From CCY15215 sp039194995 (GTDB lineage Bacteria > Cyanobacteriota > Cyanobacteriia > Cyanobacteriales > Spirulinaceae): 64,000 nt of DNA. The notes under the pieces are model-generated. The model was not told the origin of the DNA, did no database searches, and saw only the letters and a program-made list of their open reading frames with translations. Both the position numbers and the translations under genes were made by a program. Below are positions 25,526 through 34,217 of this stretch, in pieces; position 1 is the stretch's first letter, and the number at the start of each line of letters is the position of its first letter. The stretch is from positions 56,291-120,290 of the forward strand of contig JBCCVR010000001.1 of NCBI GenBank assembly GCA_039194995.1. Reading direction: 5' to 3'.

Positions 25526-28500
25526 ATGATAAAGATGGCTTCTCCTCTCAGTTTAGATATTCTCGATCGCTCGATTCCCCAACAGTTTCAAGCGCAAGTT
25601 CTCCGTCACGGCGATCGTCCTGCGATTCAAGATGAAAAGCGATCGCTCACGTACAAGGAATTGAATGGTTTAACCAATCAAATTGCGAGAGAAATCTTAG
25701 AAAGGCGAGGGGTTGGTGCAGAACCGATCGCGGTTTTATTAGCAACAGGAATCGAAGCGATCGCTACCATGTTTGGGGTACTCAAAACAGGAAAATTTTA
25801 CATTCCTTTAGATATTACTTGGCCTGAATCTCGCCTCGCGATAATTTTAGAAGATTCTCAAAGTCAATTAATTGTGAGCGATCGCCAACAAGCGATCGAT
25901 TTAGATCTCGAGGGTTTTCAAACCGAGATTTTCTGGCTTGACGATCGCGATCGTCAACTCTCTTCTGACAATTTAGAGATTCAATCTTCTCCAGAGGATC
26001 TCGCTGATATTATCTATACATCGGGTTCTTCAGGACGACCAAAAGGCGTGATGCAAACCCATCGCTACCTTATCAATCTCTCCCGGAACTATAGCAAGAG
26101 CGGAGAAATAAAAGCAAGCGATCGCTTTTCTTTAGTGTCTTCGGTGGCATTTGGGGGAGCCGTGCGGGATATTTACTCTGCGTTGTTGAATGGTGCGGCT
26201 TTATTTCCTCTGGATGTCAAACAAATAGGTTTGCATCAGTTGGGTTCGTGGTTGCAAGACAAGGAAATCACCGTTATGTTTGCCGTTGCCACATTATTTC
26301 GTCATTTTGCGGCCACCTTAAAAGGACGGGATAATTTGCCAGCATTGCGACTCATACAAATTGCCAGCGAAACCATTTATCGACAGGATATAGAACTGTT
26401 TCAGCAACATTTTAGCGATCGCTGCACCCTCATGGTCAATTTGGGGGCAACGGAAGTCTCTCCGATCCGACAATTTCCCGTTACTCGAGCAACGGTTCTT
26501 CCTAGTAATACAATCTCTGCGGGATATGCGGGATATGCGGTAGAAGGGGTAGAAGTCCTACTTTGGGATGAATTTGGCCGGGAAGTTCCCTCGGGAGAGG
26601 TGGGGGAAATTGTCGTTCGCAGCCTTATACTGACCTCGGGCTATTGGCAACGACCGGAACTCAACCAAAAGGTATTTATTCGAGATGGGAATTTCACTTA
26701 TTTCAAAACCGGAGATTTAGGGCGATTTTTGTCTGATGGTTTTTTATTCCATTTAGGACGCAAAGATTTTCAGGTTAAGATTCGCGGCTATCGCGTCGAG
26801 ATCGGGGAAATTGAATCAATTTTGTTAGATTTAGAAGCAGTGCGGGAAGCGGTTGTTGTAGCGCAAACCGATGGGGAAGAAAGGGTTAGCGATCGCCGAC
26901 TCGTTGCCTTTCTAACTCCCAAAAATCCCCAAAATAAACCCGATTCTCAATATTTAAAAGAGAGTTTGGCCAAACGATTGCCCGAATATGCCATCCCGTC
27001 TACCTTTGCGTGGTTGAACTCTTTACCCTTAACGGCAACGGGAAAAGTCGATCGGCGATCGCTTCCCCAACTTCCTCGTTTATCTTCTGCCAATTTGGCG
27101 ATCGTACTGCCTCAAACCCCGACAGAAGAAAAGTTAGCGCGGATTTGGTCGGAAGTGCTGAAACTGCCGGAAATTGGCAGAAAAAATAACCTGTTCGAGT
27201 TGGGAGGGAATTCCCTTCATGCCAGTCAAATTTTAGTCCGAGTTTCCGAACAATTCGGGATCGATCTTCCCTTAAAAACTATTTTTGATGCACCTACAAT
27301 TGCTCAGTTTGCAGTTTATTTAGAATCAGCCCAAACAGGAACGACTTTGCCACCATTAGAGCCTGCACCAAAGTCGGAAAAAATACCGCTCTCCCTCTCT
27401 CAAAAACGCCTTTGGTTTCTAGATAGTTTAGAACAAAATAAATCAATTTACAACCTCCTGCGCGGATTTCGCCTGCTGGGAAAACCCGATCGTGTCTGTT
27501 TAGAACAAGCACTACAAGCAATTGTTACGCGACACGATATTTTACGCACGACTTTTCCCGAACGAGAAGGCATTCCTCAACAAGAGATCGCAAGTTCTTT
27601 TTCGGTTCATCTGAATATTGTGGACTTGCAAGATTTAGCGTCAGAACAACAAAACCTTAAAATTAGAGGAATTATTGCAGAAATGCAGGGTTTTGAGTTT
27701 AATTTGACTTGCTTGCCTTTATTTAACTTCGTTCTGATTCATTTGAGCGATCGCGAACATTATTTTTTATTCTCTTTTCACCATATTATTACCGATGATT
27801 GGTCGGTACAAGTTTTCTTAAAAGAATTATCTCTGCTTTACGAGTCATATCTGCAAAATAAACCCGCTCCCTTATCTTCCTTACCCGTTCAATATGCCGA
27901 TTATACCCATTGGCAACAGCAATATTTGACTGGGGAAGCGATGGAAAAACAGCTTGAATACTGGCGATCGCAACTCACCGACATTCCCTCGCTTTTAGAG
28001 TTACCGACGGACTTTTCTCGCACTTCGATCGCAGCATTTCAAAGTGGGATTATCCCTCTCAACATCGATCGCGAAACCACCCAAAAACTGCAAGCATTGA
28101 GTCGGCGATCGCAAACGACTCTCTTTGTAACACTGTTAACGGCTTTTTCAATTTTACTCTCTCGCTATAGCAATCAAGAAGATATCGTTGTTGGAACCGG
28201 GATCGCGAATCGAAACCCAGTGGTAACAGAACAATTAATCGGCTTTTTTGTCAGCACTTTAGCTTTAAGAATTAAACTCGCCGATAATCCTACTTTTTTA
28301 CATCTCTGCGATCGCGTTGCACAAACAGTTCTCAACGCTCATGCTCATGGTAACGTTCCATTCGATCGCATTGTCGAAAGCCTGAAAATTGAACGTTATC
28401 CAAACGATTGCCCCATCTTTCAAGTTTTATTTATCCTGCAAAACATTAGTCAAGAAACCCTCTTATTTCCGGATATAGAAACAGGCGTTATCGACTTGAA

Positions 28501-31500
28501 TAAACCCACTGCTGGGGCGAATTTCGACCTAACTTTATCATTGCAAGAACGAGAGGGGGAACTCTTTGGAAAATTAGAATATAATGCTAATTTATTTACT
28601 TCAAAAACCATTGCAGGAATGGCCGATTGTTTCCGGATATTGGTAGAAGCGATCGCCGATCGTCCGGAAGAAAAACTTGCCCACTATCCCCTATTAAGTC
28701 CAGAAGAGCAACATAAAATATTGGTAGAATGGAATCGGACAGAAAGTGAATATCCCCGTCATGCCTGCATTCAAGCATTATTTGAAGAACAAGTCGCCCA
28801 GAATCCCGAGGCGATCGCTCTCATTTTCCAAACAGAAACGCTAACCTACCAAGAATTAAATCAAAAAGCCAATCGACTCGCCCATTATCTGCAAACCTTG
28901 GGAGTAGGAAACGAGAGTTTAGTGGGGGTTTGTTTAGAGCGATCGCCTCAACTTATTATCGCCCTTTTAGGCATTATCAAAGCAGGTGGAGCATATTTAC
29001 CCCTCGATCCCACCTATCCCAGCGATCGTCTTGCACTCATGGTTAAAGATGCTGACGTTGAGATTATTTTAAGCGAGACAAGTCTCAGAAATCATCTCCC
29101 TAAAGTCCCTTATTCTCTCGATTTAGAAGAACGAGCCGAAGAAATTGCTCAATACTCCCCAGAAAATGCGATCGCGGCCACCCCTGCAACTTCTCTGGCT
29201 TATGTTATGTATACGTCTGGTTCTACCGGAAAACCCAAGGGAGTCAGCGTAACTCATCGGAATATCCTGCGATTGGTGAAAAATACTAATTATATCTCTT
29301 TTAATACTGACGATACTTTTCTCCAGTTAGCTTCCCCTTCTTTTGATGCTGCTACATGGGAGATTTGGGGAAGTTTGCTCAATGGAGTCCGTTTGGTACT
29401 CTTTCCCGAACGACAGCCTTCTTTAGTCACCTTGGGACGAATTTTGCGGCAGCATCGAGTGACGGCATTATTCCTCACGACTCGACTCTTTCAGTTAATC
29501 ATTGATGAAAGATTGAAGGATTTGCAACCTCTACGTTTATTACTGACAGGAGGAGAAGTTTCATCGACCGCTCATCTGGAAAAATGCCGACAAGTATTAC
29601 AGCACTGTCAGCTTGTCCATGTTTACGGCCCGACAGAAAACACCACTTTTACAAGTTACTACCCGATCTTATCCAAGAGAGAGCGTGTAGAATCTATTCC
29701 TATCGGTCGTCCTATTGCCAATACGCGAGTTTATATTTTAGACCCTCAAAAACAACCCGTTCCCATTGGGGTTGCCGGAGAACTCTACACCGGAGGCGAT
29801 GGAGTTGCCCGAGGTTATCTCAATCGTCCCGAATTAAACGCGGAACGCTTTATTAAAAGCCCTTTTGTAGAAGGCGATCGCCTTTACAAAACCGGAGATT
29901 TGGCTCGCTATCTCCCCGATGGCAACATTGAATTTTTAGGACGGATCGATCGCCAAGTGAAAATTCGCGGTTTTCGTATCGAACCGGGAGAAATTGAGGC
30001 AGTTTTGTGCCAACATCCGCAAGTCAAACAAGCGATCGCAATCGTGCAAGAAAATGATATCGGCGACAAATCCATAGTTGTCTATGCGATCGCAAAAAAA
30101 ATCTCTTTTAAACTCGAAGAATTGCGACATTTCCTGCAACAACAACTCCCTCATTATCTACAACCCAGCGCGATCGCGGTTTTAGAGCGATTTCCTCTCA
30201 CAACCAATGGTAAAATTAACTTCCGTGCATTGCCCGATCCAGATTTAGAACAAAAACGAGAGAAAGAATTTATTGCCCCTCGCACCCCAACGGAAATCGC
30301 GATCGCCAATATTTTTGCTTTGGTCTTAAAACAAGAACGGGTAGGCATTGAGGATAATTTTTTTCATCTGGGGGGGCATTCCTTGCTCGCCAGTCAAGCT
30401 ATTTCTCGTTTATGTCAGCATTTCGATCTAGAAATCCCGCTTAAACTCTTATTCGAGCAACCAATTTTAGAAGATTTGGCGCGATCGGTGGACGCAATGC
30501 GATCGGATCGGCAAACTGCTTTACCCCTCATCCCCCCCATTCTCCCTCGTTCGATTTCGCAAGAGACAAAAATACCACTATCTTTTGCCCAAGAGGATAT
30601 TTGGTTGGATCTGCAAAACAATCCCGATCCTTCTATCTACAATAGCGGTGTAAATTTACGGTTTGCAGAAACACTTTCGCCGGAAATCTTAACAAGAAGT
30701 ATCAATGAAATTATTAAACGTCATGAAATTCTCCGGACGACCTTTCCCTTAGTTGAAGATCGCCCCGTGCAAGCGATCGTGCCTGATATGAAACTCTCTT
30801 TAAAAATTGTTCGCTTGCAAGATATCCCCCCAACAGAGCGAGAAGCTGAAGCCTTAAAAATTACCCGACGAGAGCGCAAACAGCCCTTTGATTTAACCCT
30901 CAGTCCGTTAATTAGGATTGTTTTATTGCAATTATCTTCAGCAGAGAATTGGCTGTTAATTTCCATGCACCATATTATTACAGATGGCGGATCGATTGAT
31001 ATTTTCCTGCAAGAATTAGAAACGCTGTATCTTGCTTTCTCTCGCGGCTTACCTTCACCCTTGCCAGAAGTGCCATTACAGTATGCTGATTTTACACTGT
31101 GGCAACAACAACGATTGAAGGCAGGAAACTTACAAAAACAGCATGATTATTGGCTGAAAAAACTAATTCCCCCGCAACAACAACAAAAACAGTCGGAGAA
31201 AGAGTCTCAAACTCAGCTTACTAACTGCCGTGCTTCTGATTATTCTCTAGTTCTCAAAAAAAATCTTGTTGCTTCCCTAAAAAACCTAAGTCGCAACCAA
31301 AATTTTACCCTCTCGACAATCATTTTCGCGTCTCTTAAAATTCTCTTATTCAAATGCAGCAGTCAAAGGGAAATTCTCGTAATGGCAACCATTGGTAATC
31401 GCATCAATTCCGATATTGAAAAAATGTTGGGTTGTTTTATTAATGACGTAATTTTACGCTCTGAAGTTGATGAGCAACAAACTGGTTTGGAATTTTTAGA

Positions 31501-31876
31501 TCGAGTTCGAGAAACCCTTGAAGAAGCGATTAGCAATCAGGAGATTCCTTTCCATAAAATCAAGAAATCTGTTAAAAGCAAAAGACAACTCATACTCTCG
31601 GCAAGCGTTGCCATAGAACCGCCAAGCGAAGGTTTCAAGCAAATGTCAGGATGGAGGTTTTCACCACAGCAAACTAAAACCGAATTGTGGACTCAAGAAA
31701 TTCCCCTGGAGATTTATATTTCTTCACTGTCTCGCGATTCTGAAACGATCGCCATTAAAACAGTTTATAGCACGGATTTATTTCCGGGAGACGCGATTAA
31801 AAAGCTGTTTGACGACTATCAGGATATTTTACAGAAACTTGCCGATTCACCAGAAAGGAAAATAGGAAGCTGGTAA
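25526..31876 (+). CDS. Non-ribosomal peptide synthetase, A-PCP-C-A-PCP-C
   Basis: A 2,116-residue assembly-line enzyme. A1 (about 25580-27080) has YTSGSSGRPKGV, but FGGAVRDIY and NLGATE replace the usual FDxxV and YGPTE. PCP1 has its serine at 27212-27214 (LGGNSLHAS). C1 carries HHIITDD (27779-27799). A2 (about 28770-30260) has YTSGSTGKPKGV, FDAATWEIW and VYGPTE; its specificity positions read D-A-W-F-L-G-V-T-F, close to hydrophobic (Leu/Ile) codes. PCP2 has its serine at 30380-30382. C2 carries HHIITDG (30968-30988). No thioesterase or reductase follows; the protein ends in a condensation domain. No phosphopantetheinyl transferase is nearby. Start: first in-frame ATG at 25526; 25535 is possible. 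Confidence 0.95.
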   Translation: MIKMASPLSLDILDRSIPQQFQAQVLRHGDRPAIQDEKRSLTYKELNGLTNQIAREILERRGVGAEPIAVLLATGIEAIATMFGVLKTGKFYIPLDITWPESRLAIILEDSQSQLIVSDRQQAIDLDLEGFQTEIFWLDDRDRQLSSDNLEIQSSPEDLADIIYTSGSSGRPKGVMQTHRYLINLSRNYSKSGEIKASDRFSLVSSVAFGGAVRDIYSALLNGAALFPLDVKQIGLHQLGSWLQDKEITVMFAVATLFRHFAATLKGRDNLPALRLIQIASETIYRQDIELFQQHFSDRCTLMVNLGATEVSPIRQFPVTRATVLPSNTISAGYAGYAVEGVEVLLWDEFGREVPSGEVGEIVVRSLILTSGYWQRPELNQKVFIRDGNFTYFKTGDLGRFLSDGFLFHLGRKDFQVKIRGYRVEIGEIESILLDLEAVREAVVVAQTDGEERVSDRRLVAFLTPKNPQNKPDSQYLKESLAKRLPEYAIPSTFAWLNSLPLTATGKVDRRSLPQLPRLSSANLAIVLPQTPTEEKLARIWSEVLKLPEIGRKNNLFELGGNSLHASQILVRVSEQFGIDLPLKTIFDAPTIAQFAVYLESAQTGTTLPPLEPAPKSEKIPLSLSQKRLWFLDSLEQNKSIYNLLRGFRLLGKPDRVCLEQALQAIVTRHDILRTTFPEREGIPQQEIASSFSVHLNIVDLQDLASEQQNLKIRGIIAEMQGFEFNLTCLPLFNFVLIHLSDREHYFLFSFHHIITDDWSVQVFLKELSLLYESYLQNKPAPLSSLPVQYADYTHWQQQYLTGEAMEKQLEYWRSQLTDIPSLLELPTDFSRTSIAAFQSGIIPLNIDRETTQKLQALSRRSQTTLFVTLLTAFSILLSRYSNQEDIVVGTGIANRNPVVTEQLIGFFVSTLALRIKLADNPTFLHLCDRVAQTVLNAHAHGNVPFDRIVESLKIERYPNDCPIFQVLFILQNISQETLLFPDIETGVIDLNKPTAGANFDLTLSLQEREGELFGKLEYNANLFTSKTIAGMADCFRILVEAIADRPEEKLAHYPLLSPEEQHKILVEWNRTESEYPRHACIQALFEEQVAQNPEAIALIFQTETLTYQELNQKANRLAHYLQTLGVGNESLVGVCLERSPQLIIALLGIIKAGGAYLPLDPTYPSDRLALMVKDADVEIILSETSLRNHLPKVPYSLDLEERAEEIAQYSPENAIAATPATSLAYVMYTSGSTGKPKGVSVTHRNILRLVKNTNYISFNTDDTFLQLASPSFDAATWEIWGSLLNGVRLVLFPERQPSLVTLGRILRQHRVTALFLTTRLFQLIIDERLKDLQPLRLLLTGGEVSSTAHLEKCRQVLQHCQLVHVYGPTENTTFTSYYPILSKRERVESIPIGRPIANTRVYILDPQKQPVPIGVAGELYTGGDGVARGYLNRPELNAERFIKSPFVEGDRLYKTGDLARYLPDGNIEFLGRIDRQVKIRGFRIEPGEIEAVLCQHPQVKQAIAIVQENDIGDKSIVVYAIAKKISFKLEELRHFLQQQLPHYLQPSAIAVLERFPLTTNGKINFRALPDPDLEQKREKEFIAPRTPTEIAIANIFALVLKQERVGIEDNFFHLGGHSLLASQAISRLCQHFDLEIPLKLLFEQPILEDLARSVDAMRSDRQTALPLIPPILPRSISQETKIPLSFAQEDIWLDLQNNPDPSIYNSGVNLRFAETLSPEILTRSINEIIKRHEILRTTFPLVEDRPVQAIVPDMKLSLKIVRLQDIPPTEREAEALKITRRERKQPFDLTLSPLIRIVLLQLSSAENWLLISMHHIITDGGSIDIFLQELETLYLAFSRGLPSPLPEVPLQYADFTLWQQQRLKAGNLQKQHDYWLKKLIPPQQQQKQSEKESQTQLTNCRASDYSLVLKKNLVASLKNLSRNQNFTLSTIIFASLKILLFKCSSQREILVMATIGNRINSDIEKMLGCFINDVILRSEVDEQQTGLEFLDRVRETLEEAISNQEIPFHKIKKSVKSKRQLILSASVAIEPPSEGFKQMSGWRFSPQQTKTELWTQEIPLEIYISSLSRDSETIAIKTVYSTDLFPGDAIKKLFDDYQDILQKLADSPERKIGSW

Positions 31877-31880
31877 ACCC

Positions 31881-33266
31881 ATGAATCAAATGACTGATAC
31901 GGAACCCACTAAAATTGATCGCTGCAAACCGAGTTTAATGAGTGCGATCTCGGATTTGTTTTCGTCTTTGCAAGGTATGGGAACATTTACGTTTATTTGG
32001 TCGGGTCAAGTCGTTTCGTTAATCGGTAGTAGCCTGACGAGTTTTGCGCTGAGTCTCTGGGTTTACGGACAGACCGACTCCGTGACGCAGTTTTCCTTAC
32101 CCATCCTCTCGGCCGCTATTCCTCCCATTTTAATCGGGCCGATCGCCGGAGTTTATGTCGATCGCTGGAGTCGTCGTCAGACGATGATGATTAGCGATTT
32201 TTGTGCGGGTTTATGTACCTTACTCGTGGCTTGGCTGTATCTGAGTGGTAATTTAGAAATTTGGCATATTTGTTTGACGAATGTAGCGCGATCGAGTTTC
32301 AGTACCTTTCAAGGATTGGCTTATTCTGCGGCTACTACGCTACTGGTGCCGAAAGCTAATCTTGCTCGTGCGAGTGGTATGGTCTTTACCGGAGAAGCCC
32401 TCTCGGATTTAATTGCGCCGACCTTAGCCGTAACCCTATTGGCGATCGCCCAATTGCCCGGAATTATTGCGATCGATTTTTTGACTTTAATTTTTGCCTT
32501 GGGATCTCTGGCGATCGCGAACTTTCCCGAAATTTCCAGCGCGATCGAACAAACTGAGGAAGAATCATTTATCCAGAAACTAACTTATGGTGGATACTAT
32601 TTCTGGCAGCGTCCCGGTCTTTTGGGACTGGTTGCTTTTATTGCTTTCTGTAATTTCCTCGTGGGTGCAACGGAAATTCTTGATGTGCCTTTAATCCTTT
32701 CTTTTGCCTCAATAACAACTTTGGGAATTGTATTTTCTTGTGCCAATGTAGGAATGTTGCTTGGGGGAATACTGATGGCAATCTGGGGCGGTTTTAACAA
32801 TCAAATGATAACGATTTTTAGTGGTATATTTTTCTTTGGGTTGTCCGTATTTTTGATGGGTCTTCGTCCTTCAGCAATTCTCCTCACTGGTGCTAATTTT
32901 TTCTTGCTTTTGATGGTTGCCGTGATTAACAGTGCCGTACAAGCTATTTATCAACGAAAAGTTGCCCCCGAAGTTCAAGGGCGGGTTTTTGCCTTTCGCC
33001 GATCGGTTGCTTTAGGGACTCTGCCTCTTTCTTATATTATTGCAGGACCTCTCGCCGATCGCGTTTTTGAACCGTTAATGAATCGCGATACCCTTGTTGC
33101 AAGGAGTATTGGCTGGGCGATCGGCACGGGACCCGGTCGCGGTATCGGTTTGCTGTTTATTTGTATGGGATCGCTCACAATTTTGGCAACAGCGATCGCT
33201 TGTTTTATTCCCCAGTTGAGAAATTTAGAGGCGGAATTACCCGATGTTATTTCAGAGGAAAATTAA
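31881..33266 (+). CDS. MFS exporter linked to the NRPS
   Basis: A 461-residue major facilitator with about twelve helices, of the MefA-like efflux type. Segments: FIWSGQVVSLIGSSLTSFAL near the N-terminus and GVYVDRWSRRQTMM after helix 2, the usual cytoplasmic loop. Its ATG is 4 bp after the NRPS stop codon, so the two genes are almost certainly co-transcribed, and export of the peptide product is the simplest role. The 3' end converges with a glycosyltransferase 11 bp away. An ATG at 31890 is an alternative start. Confidence 0.9.
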   Translation: MNQMTDTEPTKIDRCKPSLMSAISDLFSSLQGMGTFTFIWSGQVVSLIGSSLTSFALSLWVYGQTDSVTQFSLPILSAAIPPILIGPIAGVYVDRWSRRQTMMISDFCAGLCTLLVAWLYLSGNLEIWHICLTNVARSSFSTFQGLAYSAATTLLVPKANLARASGMVFTGEALSDLIAPTLAVTLLAIAQLPGIIAIDFLTLIFALGSLAIANFPEISSAIEQTEEESFIQKLTYGGYYFWQRPGLLGLVAFIAFCNFLVGATEILDVPLILSFASITTLGIVFSCANVGMLLGGILMAIWGGFNNQMITIFSGIFFFGLSVFLMGLRPSAILLTGANFFLLLMVAVINSAVQAIYQRKVAPEVQGRVFAFRRSVALGTLPLSYIIAGPLADRVFEPLMNRDTLVARSIGWAIGTGPGRGIGLLFICMGSLTILATAIACFIPQLRNLEAELPDVISEEN

Positions 33267-33277
33267 CTTGTTCGCTG

Positions 33278-33955
33278 TTATTGAAATGTGCGATACCACC
33301 GTGCCAAACGATCGGGAGAAACTCCAAAAAAGTAACCAATAATAATGATTTGATTGATAGCGGTCGTTTTCCAAACCCCTAATTTTTGCCAGCGACGACC
33401 GGAAGTGAGAACAGCATGAGAGATGATACGGATGCGTCCCGCTTTTCTTAAAGTGCGAACGAACTCAAAGTCTTCCATAAAAAGAAGATCGGGAAATTCA
33501 CCTAACTCAAAAAAGGTACTGGTTTTGCAAAATAGCGCCTGATCGCCATAGGGAAGGGAAAAAAAACGCGATCGCCATTGCACCATCTTTTCTACCCAAC
33601 GCAACGATCGCATCCTACCGTCAATCTTTAATTCAAAAGCACCGGCAACGGTTTGCGGTAGGGCGAGGGTTTCTCGTACCATCTTTGCATAACCTCGAGG
33701 CAGGCGGGTATCGGCATGGAGAAACAGCAAGATATCTCCCGAAGCGATCGCCGCCCCTGCATTCATTTGCCTCGCGCGTCCTTGTTGAGAAGTCGAGATC
33801 GCAATAACATCGCATTCTTTTGCCAGTTGTACCGTATCGTCCGTGCTGCCGCCATCAACAACAATAATTTCTATATCGGGGCTGCGTTCGATCGCCAGTA
33901 ATGTCGTTTGAATCTGTTGTTCTTCATTCAAAACCGGAATAATAATATAAATCAC
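33278..33955 (-). CDS. TIGR04283-family glycosyltransferase
   Basis: A 225-residue GT2 enzyme resembling TIGR04283, annotated for arsenosugar biosynthesis. Motifs: IIPVLNEEQQIQTTLLAIE, IIVVDGGSTDDTVQLAKE, GRARQMNAGAAIASGDILLF, LHADTRLPRGY (the DxD-like site) and FFSLPYGDQALFCKTSTF. The usual partner TIGR04282 enzyme is not in the window, so arsenosugar synthesis is not supported by context. The start is GTG at 33955. Confidence 0.85.
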   Translation of the reverse strand: MIYIIIPVLNEEQQIQTTLLAIERSPDIEIIVVDGGSTDDTVQLAKECDVIAISTSQQGRARQMNAGAAIASGDILLFLHADTRLPRGYAKMVRETLALPQTVAGAFELKIDGRMRSLRWVEKMVQWRSRFFSLPYGDQALFCKTSTFFELGEFPDLLFMEDFEFVRTLRKAGRIRIISHAVLTSGRRWQKLGVWKTTAINQIIIIGYFFGVSPDRLARWYRTFQ

Positions 33956-34108
33956 TAGAGCGTAATGGGGAATAGGTAAAAGTAACTACGAAAATAATTT
34001 ATTATAATCCCAGTCTTAGAGCGATCGCCTCGATTGCTAATATCGAGGGCAAAACAAATGATTTAACCCTTGAGTTCAAAGGATTTGAAGGATAATGTCC
34101 CACTATCG

Positions 34109-34200
34109 ACGGTTAACCGTACCGGACAAAAACGCGATCGCTACGAGAAAATAAAAAAACGGACGCAGTTAACAAAAATTAATATTCGTCCGCTAACTGC
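34109..34200 (+). promoter_or_regulatory. Palindrome and interlocking inverted repeats in the ftsH leader
   Basis: ACGGTTAACCGT (34109-34120) is a perfect 12-bp palindrome. Nearer the start codon CGGACG (34160-34165) can pair with CGTCCG (34187-34192), and GCAGTTA (34165-34171) with TAACTGC (34194-34200). The pairs are interlocked, so the two hairpins exclude one another. The last ends 17 bases before the ftsH ATG. Confidence 0.4.
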
Positions 34201-34217
34201 TGAATTTAAACAAAAAA

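Noticed and set aside
33278..33955. Arsenosugar biosynthesis locus
   Set aside because: Only the TIGR04283-like transferase is present; no TIGR04282 partner, arsenic methyltransferase or radical SAM partner is adjacent.
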